Source: Podospora comata (Eukaryota; Ascomycota; Sordariomycetes; Sordariales; Podosporaceae). From it: DNA of 64,000 nt. Location: assembly GCA_017354895.1 (NCBI GenBank), contig CP071495.1, forward strand, positions 3,982,632 through 4,046,631. The letters are read 5' to 3'. The notes under the pieces were generated by a model that saw only the letters and a list, made by a program, of their open reading frames with translations, had not been told where the DNA came from and did not search any database. The position numbers were made by a program, and so were the translations under genes. Position 1 is the first letter of the stretch. Each line of letters starts with the position of its first letter. This document shows, piece by piece, positions 1-11,278 of this stretch.

Positions 1-1100
1 CTGGGTTGTATGGAATGTATCAGGTGAAACCTGTCAAAAGTCTAAAGATATGGTTATCGCTGTTCAATGAAGCCATGGCGCCACGTCATAGTAAACTACG
101 GAGATAATGATGATTGAACTATGCCTTTCAGATAATTCAAGCGACGTGTTCGGTACCTACCTTATCTAAGGAGCTCACGGTACCAGCCTAGGTGGCCAGC
201 TCGAGTCGACTTGCCAACTAGACCTATTGGCGGAAACCCTTCACCCTCCAAACCTCTTCAAGCCATGGTGATTTTTTCCATTTGCTTCGGAGAGCCGACT
301 GAAATAACCCCAAGTGAAAATTGGGCGGGAACACAGACTAAACTCACTGTTGATGTAGGCTGCCATGCCGAAGCCCAATCCTACTTTTATCTAACGAGCC
401 TAGGTAAGTATAGGTATACCAGAGAAAGACAACGCCGTGCCATGCCCCGGATCAAGGACACTAGGACCACCAGGCAAACCTGCTTCACCACCGACCCTCT
501 CGGGCGCTTCTTGGCCCAATGAAAACGAGGATCAACGGCCTTTTGTCGGTGCCATGATGGTGCATGGTCAACCTTAGCATGACGTGCAGCTTGCACGTGT
601 TGACAATTCCCAGCCAGATTCGGTCCGTTTGACTGCGGGCATGCTCCCCAGACCAGCAACTCCGGCCGCAGACTGCAGTGCAATAGCCCGGCACTACTAA
701 CCGAGGTGCGCCGTGCCAAGTGCCCTTCTCCACAGACGGGGTTTGTTGTGGTCGCGGGGCCCCGGATTGTGGCGCCCACGGGAGTGATCTGGTGTAACGG
801 TGAAAAGACGTTGACGATCCTGGGGAAATTCGCCCTGGAAGACGCACTGAAACGCGACATCGCAAGGCTTTCGCGAGCCAGGTGGTGGCCTACCTCGGCA
901 GCATAGTTTTTTTTGAAGGGCCGAGCAAGACGCCGACAATGTCACCTCCAAAGATGAAGGCTTGGTAGGTTGCCGTGGTCGTCGCCATCAAGCAAAAATC
1001 TACCTATTTAGGTCCCGGACCCTCGCTGCCATGATGCTCCAAAACACCACCAGCCAGCCTCATCGCCTCCGAAGAGCCCATCCAGTAACGACTAGCCAAA
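1..1100. other. intergenic, no gene recognised
   Basis: Ordinary unique-looking sequence upstream of the AA13 LPMO. Only short overlapping frames of up to 157 codons on both strands are present. Several have no ATG, and none resembles a known family. It presumably holds the promoter and 5' leader of the LPMO gene. No repeat or RNA gene was seen. Confidence 0.6.
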
Positions 1101-2311
1101 ATGAAGCTGTCATCGACCTTTTCCATCCTCACGGTGGCCACTGTGGTTCACGGCCATGGTTACCTGACCATCCCGTCCAGTCGGACACGTCTTGGCTCCG
1201 AGGTAAGAGCTGCAAGCTGCGAGTTCTCTGGAACCTCAGTACTGACACATGGACCCAACAGGCTGGCCTTGACTCCTGCCCCGAGTGCTCCATTCTCGAG
1301 CCTGTCTCGGCCTGGCCCGATCTTGACGTTGCTCCTGTTGGCCGCAGTGGACCCTGTGGTTACAACGCCCGCGTGAGCATCGACTACAACCAGCCTCGCG
1401 CTGGGCTGTGGGGCAACTCTCCCGTCGCCCGCTACTCTCCTGGCCAGACCATCGACGTCCAGTGGTGCGTCGACAACAATGGTGACCACGGTGGCATGTT
1501 CGCCTACCGTATCTGCCAGGATCAGGCGCTCGTCAAGAAGTTCCTCACACCTGGCTATCTCCCCACCGACGAGGAGAAGCAGGCCGCCGAGGACTGTTTC
1601 GAGAGGGGCACCCTTCCCTGCACCGACGTCTCGGGCCAGAACTGCGGCTTCAGCCCTGACTGCTCCCCTGGTCAGCCGTGTTGGCGCAACGACTGGTTCA
1701 CCTGCAATGCTTTCAATGCCGGTGACCGTCGCGCCTGCCAGGGCGTTGACAATGCTCCCCGCGGGTCTTGCTACACCTCGATTGCTGGAGGTTTCCCCGT
1801 CACCAAGAAGATCAAGCTTCCCAACATCAACGTCGGTCACACCCTCCTGAGCTTCAAGTGGAACTCGTTCCAGACCGGTCAGATCTACCTGTCCTGCGCA
1901 GATATTGCCATCGGCGAGGGCAGCGGCACCGTCGACCCGCCTGCTTCGACCACCTTCTCGACTGTCGTCACCCCCGGTGCCTCGTGTGCTGCTGCCCCGT
2001 CGGTGCCTGTTGTCTTCAACGAGAAGGCCACCACTGCCTATGGCCAGAACATCAAGGTTGTTGGCTCCATCGCCGCGCTCGGCAGTTGGAACCCGGCCAA
2101 CGCTGTGCCCCTCTCTGCTGCCGGTTACACCAACTCCAACCCCGTCTGGTCCACCACCCTCAACCTGGCTCCTGGCACCTCCTTCACCTACAAGTTCATC
2201 AGGGTGGACAGCAACGGCGCTGTGACCTGGGAGAGCGATCCCAACAGGTCCTACACCGTTCCTGCTGCCTGCCAGGGCCAGAGCGTGGCTGTCGATTCCA
2301 CCTGGCGCTAA
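1101..2311 (+). CDS. AA13 starch-active lytic polysaccharide monooxygenase with CBM20
   Basis: Secreted copper enzyme that oxidatively cleaves starch. Exons are 1101-1202 and 1262-2311; the 59-bp intron has a GTAAGA donor and is phase 0; 383 aa. Residues 1-18 form a signal peptide, so the mature chain starts at His19, the N-terminal copper-brace histidine (mature start [14 protein letters not shown]). His110 (in DHGGMF) and Tyr243 (in GQIYL) fall at mature positions 92 and 225, close to the second copper histidine and axial tyrosine known for AA13. Many cysteines support a disulfide-rich fold. From about residue 283 to the end is a CBM20 starch-binding domain with the GSWNP and YKF motifs. 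A 401-codon antisense frame is a shadow. The intron call joins RLGSE to AGLDSCPEC, as in other AA13 proteins. Family assignment is from recognised motifs; starch activity is inferred. Confidence 0.95.
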
Positions 2312-3007
2312 ATTGTGATTGATGGATGAATGGGAGTCGGGCGGCATCGGGCGTTCGGATTGCATGGGGGAATAAAAGGGGTCACGAAGGAGGTCACATT
2401 ACATCGGGCATTGCATCTTTTATCTGTCTCCAACACTTTATACTGTACATATTTGTTCTCTTCTCTTCATGTTCATCATTTCTATGCAAGGTTCGCGATG
2501 GAGATAGGGAATCATGGAGTGGCAACCCGACGTTACATTTCGATCTCCGCCATGTGCACATGCTCTGATGATGATCGCATCCCCGTCTCCATTTCATCAC
2601 CCCAAGGCTGAATATGGATCCAGACCGTCGGAAGGAAGCTCTCAAAATGGGAGGGCGGCCCATTGCTTTCCGACCCTGCGTGTTCCCGGTGGCGATTGGC
2701 GAACAGCATCCAGGCGTGGTCTCGTCGAGCTTCTATGGCACTGATAAACCCGGAAACCGTCCCGGGAAAATCCACCCGTCCATCACCCCGACCTCTCGGG
2801 CCGGACAAGAGTGCAGGAAACGGCGTTGCCAAGACGCGCCAAGCACACGAAACCCCTGAAGGGCGGCTCATCGACTTCCGCATCGTGAATATGGCAATCA
2901 GCTATGTGCTGGGAACTAAACAAAGATAAATACCATCATGGCCTTTTGCTTTTGGTTCGGCCTCTGGAAGGGGCAAGCTGCTTCATCACAGTCTTCCAGT
3001 CACCATC
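2312..3007. other. intergenic between LPMO and mannanase
   Basis: Holds the 3' end of the LPMO transcript and the promoter of the GH5 gene. Short frames only. No repeat, RNA gene or recognisable protein was seen. Confidence 0.6.
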
Positions 3008-4395
3008 ATGGTCCTCGCCAAGTCCTTCGTCCTCAGCTTACTGGCCCTTACCGCTGCCGCCGCCCCCAGCGGCCCAGGTGGAAAGGGTCCTCACAAGGGC
3101 AAGACCCCCAAGGGTTTTGTTACCGTGCAAGACGGAAAGTTCAAGCTCGACGGCAAGGACTTTTACTTTGCCGGTAGTAATGCGTACTACTTCCCCTTTA
3201 ATGGCGTATGTTATCACCATCCCTTCCAGTCACGATCAATTAATATATGCTAACAACAATCAGGACCAAACCGATGTCGAAAAGGGGTTGACCGCCGCCA
3301 AGAAGGCAGGTCTCACCGTCTTCCGCACCTGGGGATTCAACGACAAGAACAGCACATATATCCCGGGTGGTCTTCCACAGTATGGTGGTGAAGGCGCTGG
3401 TCCTTCCGAGGTGGTCTTCCAGTGGTTCCACCCCAACGGCACCTCCACCATCAACGTGGCCGGCTTCGACAAGGTTGTCAAGGCCGCTGACAAGGTCGGA
3501 ACCAAGCTGTTGGTTGCCCTGACAAACAACTGGGCGGATTACGGAGGCATGGACGTCTACACCGTCAACCTGGGTGGAAAGTATCACGATGACGTATGTA
3601 CCTTATTCAGAGCTGCCCTTCTTCCCACATGGTGGTGGGATAACTGACAGTGAACAGTTCTACACAGTTCCCAAGATCAAGAACGCCTACAAGCGCTACG
3701 TCAGGGAGATGGTCCTTCGCTACAAGGACTCCCCCACCATCTTTGGCTGGGAGCTCGCCAACGAGCCTCGTTGCGGTGCTGACGGCACTCGCAACCTTCC
3801 TCGTAGCCCAAACTGCAACCCGGCCGTCATGGGCGCTTGGGTCAAGGAGATGAGCGCCTACATCAAGTCGCTCGATCCCCACCATCTCGTCACCTGGGGC
3901 GGAGAGGGTGAATTCAACCTGCCCCAGGGTTCTGATGACTGGGCCTACGCTGGCGGGAACGGCGGTGACTTTGATCACGAGATCGCCATCGACACAATTG
4001 ACTTTGGTGTGTTCCATTCGTACCCGGACTGGTGGTCAAAGACTGTGGAATGGACACAGCAGTGGATCCGGGACCACGCCGCAGCTGGTCGCAAGGCCAA
4101 GAAGCCTGTTGTCCACGAGGAGTACGGCTGGATGACGCCCGAGGCCAGACTCGAGTACCTCGGAAAGACACACAACTCTACCCGTCTGGAGGTAATTGGC
4201 AGCTGGCAAAAGATCGAGGTGGAGGAGAAGCTGGCGGGAACCATGTACTGGCAGTTTGGGTACGGTGGTTACTCATATGGGCGTAACCACAATGACGGCT
4301 TCACCATTTACTTGGAGGACCCCGAGGCCAAGGAGCTGGTGTATGGTCATGCCAAGGCTATGAACAAGCTCAACAAGAAGAAGGGTGGCAGATAG
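3008..4395 (+). CDS. secreted GH5 endo-beta-1,4-mannanase (GH5_7-like)
   Basis: Hydrolyses internal beta-1,4 links of mannan outside the cell. Exons are 3008-3205, 3264-3593 and 3658-4395, with introns of 58 and 64 bp, both phase 0 with GTATGT donors; 421 aa. The signal peptide is residues 1 to about 19. The TIM-barrel starts around [10 protein letters not shown]. The catalytic acid/base is Glu212 in [10 protein letters not shown]. The nucleophile is one of Glu330/Glu331 in VVHEEYGW, and the E-Y-G position (331) fits the GH5 pattern. Trp-rich substrate loops ([15 protein letters not shown]) are present. The tail is lysine-rich and there is no carbohydrate-binding module. The ATG was chosen because it begins a good signal peptide and the next exon joins in frame. 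It follows the AA13 gene on the same strand, but the substrates differ and no co-regulation is visible. Confidence 0.93.
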
Positions 4396-5601
4396 AGAGG
4401 GAGCAGCACCCCCAATATCTTGATATCGGTTAGCATCCCACATGCATGTATAATAGAAGGTTGTCAGGGAAAATCAAAAGCTTGATTGCGCACTTGATTG
4501 ACTTGGGGTGATTGTGTGGAGATAAGCATCAGTGCCGACTTGGCAATGTAGGGAGTATAAGGGCCAAGGCGGAAAAAGCCGGTGTCGTGAAGCTTCGCCC
4601 ACTCCTGTTGAGATCTTCTTCAGCCGTGGGATGCAGGGAGGATCTGAACGGGGCAACGAGACGCTGATCGTGGGTCTTGTGCATCAGTTGCCGCTTTATG
4701 AATGGCCGGGTCTTGTGATGGTTTTTCCATGTTATGAGTGTCCACCTTCGAAAGAGAGGTAGGTAGTGACGGAAAACGAATATCTGAAAGTTGTACGACT
4801 ACATACAAAACCAGATCACCTTTCCACACGATGCCCACGTCAATTTGTCTATCTTTTCATCACAGGCCAAGTCTCAACCCAGGATACAGAGAGTTGCTTG
4901 CATTTTATTCTGGTTTCTACACATCTTTTGAGGCCGCCCCCTTTTGATTCACCTAGACTAGGTAGGTAGGTACAGCTGATGGCTTTCTTCACTTGCATGA
5001 AAGTTGAGCTGAGCCTGCTCTGTAACGGGTTGTACAACTATTAGGATCATTATCTGTTGGGCCAGAGCTGACGGAAAATCCAAGCATTCGAACGCATGAT
5101 CCGATTACTTCGGGAAGGATGGATGACGGACTGACCTACATTGGGAGTTTTTGGAAGGTTCCAAAGAATGCGAAAGGCACAGTTGTCTCTCGTAACCGGA
5201 CATCGGACAACTATCCGACGTTAGGTGGGTGAAATCATGGTGCCTAGTTCCAAATAACATCAATATAAAATGTTGATGGCTTCAGCTCAGAGAACATGAA
5301 CCTGACGCAAAAGATCTGAGTTTGTTACCACTGGATACCCCTTAACGTTTGCCGGCTGCACATGGCCGATTCGGCTACACAAGCTAGCCACGAGCCAAGT
5401 GTTGATCCTGCTTAAAGCGGCGAGGGGCCGCGTGGGTGGTGCACCCATTTCAATCTGACCGACGGGACACAGGCTCGGAAGAGTCGGATCTGTTTGCTCA
5501 TACTCGCCTATAAAGATGTGAGAGCCCGCTGCCTCTGTGTCGAGTGGTTGTTCTCAGCCCAGTTGACCGTTCATCTCCTGCGGATATCCACATCGCGTAC
5601 A
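4396..5601. other. intergenic, 1.2 kb
   Basis: Contains only short unlikely frames. The last 100 bp include a TATA-like box in front of the small secreted protein gene. No repeats seen. Confidence 0.6.
5509..5514 (+). promoter_or_regulatory. TATA-like box
   Basis: TATAAA lies 88 bp upstream of the ATG at 5602, a usual distance for a fungal TATA-driven gene with a short leader. The assignment is by position and sequence only. Confidence 0.4.
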
Positions 5602-5790
5602 ATGAAGCTCTCGGCGCCAATTCTATTCTTCTCTTTCTTTGCTGCTGCCTCGGTTGCCCAATACACTGGGCCATGTTCAGTTAACGACTGCGGTGCGAGT
5701 CACAGAGTATGCGCTCGAGGATGGCTCTGTGTCCCCTACCCAAGCTTTGACCCTGCAAAGAGACAAGGTTGTACGTGCAGTACCGCATGA
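5602..5790 (+). CDS. small cysteine-rich secreted protein
   Basis: Unknown function; 62 aa. Residues 1-19 form a hydrophobic signal peptide ending SVAQ. The mature 43 residues hold six cysteines (PC, DC, VC, LC and a GCTC pair), which could form three disulfides, and a CVPYPSFDP stretch. The start is the ATG that opens the signal peptide; an in-frame extension upstream lacks one. A possible intron (5771-5844, GTACGT to CCAG with a TACTGAT branch-like site) would swap the last six residues for twelve others and remove the final two cysteines. The unspliced form is preferred because it keeps an even set of cysteines. It could be an effector-like or antimicrobial peptide, but nothing in the sequence decides this. 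Confidence 0.65.
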   Translation: MKLSAPILFFSFFAAASVAQYTGPCSVNDCGASHRVCARGWLCVPYPSFDPAKRQGCTCSTA

Positions 5791-6429
5791 AGTAGGTTCG
5801 ACCATCAGTTACCATTAAATGGACCTGTACTGATTTTCTTCCAGACCGAACATCAACCAAGCTACAGCACGGAATTCTGTAGCAAATGGGATTATGGTCG
5901 TTTTTCCTAGGCTGTCTTGCTGGACCAAGCTCAGACTCAACTCTGAATTTGCAAAGGTCCAAGAATTGTTCCGGAGTTACGGGTTGCGCGGGATTGCACA
6001 TGGGTTCGCTTCATTGGAACAAAGCCTCGAAGAATAAATACACTTCTGCTTGCCTACCGATGTTTTTTTCGTTTATCGCACTGTTGGTCATATTCGCTCG
6101 GTTTCAATAGTGGTACTATGGAATGACATTATCTTGTCCCACCTACCAATCATGGCCTGCTGTGCGTGTTTTTGGAACCGCAGAGCCTCGTTGCATCACG
6201 CCGAGGGGTAAAATAAAGTAGGATCAGCACCACCTGTAGATGATATCATCACATGCACCTTGCCACGCCGTCGAACCTTTTTTTAATAAAACAAAAGGGT
6301 AAAACAACCTTGCCTACCTACCTTGCAAGCTTTGGACTGTGCTATTTGTCTAATCTCGTCCCAGCTTTCGAAGCTAAGCTTTTCCAAGACAAAAACTCCA
6401 CGACGAATTTGACATGAAATGCGAGCAGC
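5791..6429. other. intergenic before the MFS gene
   Basis: Probable 3' end of the small secreted gene and promoter of the transporter. It includes AT-rich stretches near 6280-6310. No gene, repeat or RNA recognised. Confidence 0.55.
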
Positions 6430-7938
6430 ATGGGCTCTGACGGGGAGAAGCCAGCATCTCCAACTCTATCCGACACCGGCAATCATGTATTAGAAGCCAT
6501 CCCCACCCTCGACCGCCACGAAGAAAAGCGGCTTCTCTTGAAGCTAGATGCCGTTTTCGTTCCAATCATCATGCTGGTCTATATTTCTTGCTTCCTTGAC
6601 CGCACCAATATCGGCAATGTCAAGGTGGCGGGGATGCCGGAGGATATCGGCGCATCTGATGTCGAGTTTTCGACCGCAGTGTCCATCTTTTACGCAACAT
6701 ATGTCGCATTCGAATCACCTTGGGCTATCCTACTCAAGAAACTCACTCCAAGAGTTGTGTTGACAGGCCTCTGCGTGGTCTGGAGCTTGACTACTATTTT
6801 CTCTGGTTTCATCACAGATATCGGGGGGCTGTATGCTGCAAGGTTAATACTAGGAGCATGTGAAGGCGGCCTCTTCCCCGGCTTAAATCTGTACCTGACC
6901 ATGGTTTACAAACGAGAGGAACAAGCTCGCAGGGTCTCGTATCTGTTTGTTTGTGCGGCATTGTCGGGTGCGTTTGGGGGGTTGTTGGCATACGTGCTCC
7001 TGAAAATGGACGGCATAGGGGGATATGCTGGTTGGAGATGGGTCTACATCATAGAAGGCATCTTCAGCATCCTCATAGGCTTGTTGATTTGGTTTGGCTT
7101 GCCAAACGATCCCACCAACGCCTACTTGAACGAGAGAGAAAGGGAAATGATGCAGATACGAGCAAAGCAGAGGGCACAGTATATGGGCAGTGAGGAGTTC
7201 AGTTGGGGAGAGATCAGAATAGCTTTGAAGGATTTCAAATTGTGGATCAGGTGAAGCCCCTTTTCTATCTCTCACCAACCCCTATTCATGTCCTGAACAC
7301 AGTTCTAACTTGGCGAAAGCGGAGCCATTCAATTCTGCCAGGACATACTTTTGTACGGTTTCAGCACGTTTCTCCCTTCCATCATCACCAGTATGGGCCA
7401 TAGCAGCATCGAAGCTCAATACCTCACTATCCCCGTTTACATTCTCGGAGGAGCGTGCTTTTTGACCCTGGCATTTGTTTCCGACCATCTGTGCATCCGA
7501 GGCCCGTTCATTGCCTTTGCCAACGTCTTTGGCATCGTCGGTTACATTCTCATCATCTGCCCGACAAGTAACGCCGTCAAATTCTTTGGCACGTTTCTGT
7601 GCGCAATTGCAGTGTACAGTGGTCCTGGACTCAATCTCACGTGGCTCAATGTAAACGTCGCACCCCATTATCGCCGGGCAGCTTCGATTGGATTCCAACA
7701 AACCATCGGCAACACAGCTGGCATCGTGGCAGGCCAAATTTACCGGACTTCACCGTATCTCTTGGGCAACATCTTTTCGGTCAGCGCTCTGGGCCTGGCT
7801 CAACTACTAATCCTGATTCACTGGTTGTACATTAGACGGTGCAACTTGCTCAAGGAGCAGATTGCCAGTGGCAAAGTGCAAGACAATAGAAGGGTAAAGA
7901 CTGGTGACTGGGAGTTGGACTTTAAATATCATCTCTAG
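6430..7938 (+). CDS. MFS transporter, Dal5-type anion:cation symporter family
   Basis: Plasma-membrane permease of the fungal ACS/allantoate-permease group, whose members take up organic anions such as allantoate, nicotinate or pantothenate. Exons are 6430-7250 and 7320-7938. The intron is 69 bp (GTGAAG donor), phase 2, and joins LWIS to GAIQFCQD; 479 aa. About twelve hydrophobic segments are visible. Family-like motifs include the cytosolic N-terminus followed by CFLDRTNIGN, the LGACEGGLFPG segment, the YKREEQARR loop and the YGFSTFLPSI segment. The protein ends soon after GDWELDFKYHL, as is usual for the group. The frame of the second exon opens before any ATG, so the splice is needed. The substrate cannot be told from sequence. 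Confidence 0.9.
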
Positions 7939-8219
7939 GCATAAGGCGCCCAAATCTTGTCCCTCGAAAGCTTTTGGCAGAAATCTCGGCTATTGCCACA
8001 CTGGAGAATGATCAAGTGATCGAATACGCCGCAAATCCGGCCCGTTTGATTCTTCTCGATTTAGCCTGTCCAGCCTTCATGTTGTAAGCCCTACCAGGAT
8101 TGCTCCAATGCATACAGGCACTCATCAGAACATACCAAATTCAGAGAAAACAGAGCAACCTTGCAAGAAATCCTACATTTGAATTTCTCACATGCCTAGA
8201 ACTCTTAAGGAGAGCCACA

Positions 8220-8873
8220 ATGATATACAGACGCCCTTTGTTAATAATTCTGGCTGTTGCAATACCTCTTACTTTTGCCCAGCCGTCTCCCAACATCCTT
8301 GACTGGCTAGACCTCTTATCCACCACCTCCACACCATCAACATGCCGTACTGTACTCTCTGGCCAGGCGCTTTTCTTTTCTGATTTCAGGGCCTATCTTG
8401 AAGGACAAAACTCCTCAATTGGATACACATCATGCCGGGCACAGCTTCCCTTTGAGTACATGCCGCACGGGTTTGCATTCTCAGTGTTCCACACATTCGT
8501 CTCTGGACACCTTACACGAGAAAAAGGCACAGTACTGAAGGAGATTGGGATAGAAGTTGCGTATCTTGGCGAGCAAGTCAGGAAGATGCAGACTGATGGA
8601 AGGGTGATCAAGAATGTGTATGGACAGATAGCAAGCGGGTACAATGGTACATTTGCGCTTTCTGTGCATCTAAAGCCTATGGAGAAGGATGATGCGGAGT
8701 TGGGGGTGGCGAGCTGTCCGGGTGCATATTCTCAGCCTGTGATTGAGGTAGATTTGTGGGCCAAGCTAGTAGTAGATGATGGTTACTTGGGAGAAGGGAG
8801 TGAGGCCACCTACAAACAGTCATGGGTGGAGGGTCCAATGGTGGAGTTTGACGTTCTTTGGTCATCCTGTTAG
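8220..8873 (+). CDS. secreted protein, DUF4360-like
   Basis: Single exon of 217 aa. Residues 1-20 form a signal peptide (hydrophobic core LLIILAVAIPLTFA). The spacing of conserved-looking blocks recalls DUF4360: an early cysteine, then SCRAQLPFEY with a following FAFSVF strand, a glycine-containing strand (FVSGHL), and a closing VLWSSC motif near the C-terminus. The ATG at 8220 was chosen over an in-frame upstream extension because it starts the signal peptide. No enzymatic motif is seen. The family call is from pattern memory and is moderate; a lineage-specific secreted protein is the alternative. Confidence 0.65.
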   Translation: MIYRRPLLIILAVAIPLTFAQPSPNILDWLDLLSTTSTPSTCRTVLSGQALFFSDFRAYLEGQNSSIGYTSCRAQLPFEYMPHGFAFSVFHTFVSGHLTREKGTVLKEIGIEVAYLGEQVRKMQTDGRVIKNVYGQIASGYNGTFALSVHLKPMEKDDAELGVASCPGAYSQPVIEVDLWAKLVVDDGYLGEGSEATYKQSWVEGPMVEFDVLWSSC

Positions 8874-9091
8874 CAAAAGGTGGTTGGATGGCCTGCCGTG
8901 CCAGTTACTATGTTTGCCCGCCGTCTGAAGTAAAACGTGTAGCGCTGTGAATTTAGACCTTCTCAAACAGAGAATGGTCTCTTAGTTATCCCATAGGGCC
9001 TTTGCCCTAACGTACATTATAAGCGAGTGCACCACTTTTTAAGTGACGCACCATCCTTCCACCCAACATCGACTTTTCTACACAACCCAAT

Positions 9092-11195
9092 ATGCCTTCT
9101 ACTTTAAAGGAAGCCAGGGTAATCTTAGCCCTCGAAGCTCTTCAAAAAATAAAAATCTTAGCCTCCGAGCCGCAGGAAAGATCTACAACGTCCACCATAC
9201 GACTCTCTTACGACGACGCGCTGGCCGGCCTGCACGACGTCATACTATACCCAAATCGAAGAAGCTTACTTAATCCGAAGAGGATACTATTATTTAATAT
9301 ATTATTAAGCTATATACGCGAGATTTTCTATTAAGATTGCGTGGTGTAGAAAATGTAGTTAACTAACTACTACGCGTACGTAACGCGCCTTCTATTAGTA
9401 AGCTCTAGGTATATAACTTCGTTAAACGCTAGCTATAGCTCTGTACGTATTTTACGCGTATATACGACTATTAGAGAGTTAAGTACGAAGATTTAAAGGT
9501 TATTAGCAAGTGGTTTACGCTTATACGAAATACTAAAGTTAAATATAGTATTATAGATAACGATATTAATAATTTCGATGAGACTAAGTTTATAATAAAT
9601 ATTATTTTTACAGGTATAGTAAATACGACCTCAGACGGCTTTAGTAAAGTAAAATAAATTTAGTTTATTAACCGCGAATAGGTAACGGTAATCTAGGAAG
9701 TTAATACTTTTAGTTAAACTATCTTTACTTTTATTATTTTAACCGCGTAGTATTACTTTATTAATTAATATATTTAATATAACTTATTATTCACTTAGTA
9801 TATTATAGTTACTAATAATAATTAGATTATTAATTTAGTAAATTTAAATTAAACTAAATACTTTAATTATTATATAACGTTTTATATAAAGGGTAAATAC
9901 TAGTTATTAATCTTTAACGGTTTGTCACAGTTAAGCCAACAGGCAGGACGGACCGTGTGCGGGGCACAAGACGCACAGACAATCGCTAGTAGGACCAATC
10001 AGGGCAAGGCTACGCGATCATGGGCAACAGACTGGGAAGACACAGTGATCGCGGCAATACAACCAATAGGGAGTCATGGAGGATCATAGCGATCATTACG
10101 ATCATTAAGAATGAGCAGAATGATCACCATGATCAGGGCTTAGCACGAGGTCTATATATACGGAGGAACTGGCTATGTAGATAGATAGTTCCGCAGTATG
10201 CAATTCAAGCTTGTATTCACGGGATCTAGTGTTTACATTGAGACATCTTGTTGTGCACTGTTTAGCTGCACCGAACCACGATTATTCAGAAGTGCCTTCG
10301 ACCAGTATCCCTTTCAGAGGTTCTGGATAGGGGTTCGTCACACGGTTACAAAAGCTATTACTTAACTAAATTCAAACGCTACTATTAGTAAAATTATATT
10401 ATTACGCTCTATATACCTTTATACTTTTTTTACTTCCTTTAACTACTCGATATTAATTACTTTAGGCCGCTAAAATAAGTGTACGGTCGCTAGATCAAAG
10501 ACTTAATATATATATATATTAACTATATAAGTAAGCTCGAGTTTCTTTATACCTTCCGCGAGGCTTTCTTTATCTTTATAATAGAGAAGAATATATAGGG
10601 TAGTTTTGCGGGCGCTAGCCTTATACCGTACAATCTAGAGAGGGTACTTTCTAAGCTAAATATAAAGCTTTATACGCTAATACTTTTAAATTTACGGCTC
10701 GGCACTATATAACCTTAGATCTCCCAAATACTATATAACCCTCGAAAAGCTAATTTACAATCAGCGCTTATTAAGACTCGTATAATTAACTATTAAAATA
10801 GCTCCCCGACTTTAATACTAGCTACACTAAATTAGCTTACTAAAGGTATAATAGCTATAATGCATTAAGTAGCTCTCTTTCGTGCAGAGGTCTCTTCGCT
10901 CCGTAAGGTCAATAAAGCACTAAGTAAGCGCCGGAGAGCTTAAAAAACACGTGTAAGGCTTGGAGGGTCACTTACTATACAAGAGGCACAGGATCTATTG
11001 GATCAGAAGGCCGTGGATAAGGATGGAGTGCAAGAAACGCAGCCGGATAGTAGTAATGCAGGGGGGGCTCGTACGAAGGTTCAGTGCTGTAGTGTGTGCG
11101 GCAAGCCTGGCCATAATGCGCGCACTTGCCAGGAAGCTGCAGATGCCTCAGATTCAGCTGTTTTTGATGTAATTATAGTTAATTCCTTGTGTTGA
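9092..11195 (+). pseudogene. remains of a Fot1/pogo transposase
   Basis: Begins MPSTLKEARVILALEALQ in one frame. After a one-base shift near 9150 it continues in another frame with the helix-turn-helix stretch SLRAAGKIYNV and RRAGRPARR, typical of the DNA-binding N-terminus of pogo/Fot1 transposases, and stops at about 9273. The catalytic DDE region is unreadable because of RIP and a solo LTR insertion. At 11070-11140 a CCHC zinc knuckle (CSVCGKPGHNARTC) survives, as found at the C-terminus of many Fot1-like transposases. The gene is clearly dead. Confidence 0.85.
9923..10342 (+). repeat. solo LTR (family A), 420 bp
   Basis: Starts TGTCACAG and ends CGTCACA, so it has TG...CA ends. It is flanked by an exact 5-bp duplication, CGGTT, at 9918-9922 and 10343-10347, which proves an LTR-retrotransposon insertion followed by LTR-LTR recombination. 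The second half, from a TATATATA box at about 10153 onward, is almost identical to the inverted copy at 57743-58125. The first half is different and holds many GATC motifs. The LTR itself is not RIP-mutated although the transposon around it is. Confidence 0.92.
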
Positions 11196-11278
11196 TGTGG
11201 TGTAATTGAGGATAGTATTCATAGGGTGGTGGAAAGTGGTGCACTCGCTTATATGGTGCACTCGCTTATAATGTACGT

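Larger units (their letters stand above)
9010..11278 (+). mobile_element. broken Fot1/pogo-type (Tc1-mariner superfamily) DNA transposon
   Basis: The ends at 9010-9034 and 11254-11278 are perfect 25-bp inverted repeats beginning ACGTACATTATAAGCGAGTG, flanked by TA on each side (9008-9009 and 11279-11280), the target duplication of this superfamily. Without the inserted 420-bp LTR and its 5-bp duplication the element is about 1.84 kb, the usual size for Fot1-like elements. It carries pieces of a transposase (see separate entry). The stretches 9290-9917 and 10348-10900 are rich in TpA and poor in C, typical of RIP, whereas both ends are not. The right end also has a tandem copy of the inner TIR segment (GTGCACTCGCTTATA repeated at about 11238-11270). 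Confidence 0.9.

Noticed and set aside
1160-2365. 401-codon open frame on the minus strand
   Set aside because: Antisense shadow of the AA13 gene; Gly/Val/Arg-rich with no motifs.
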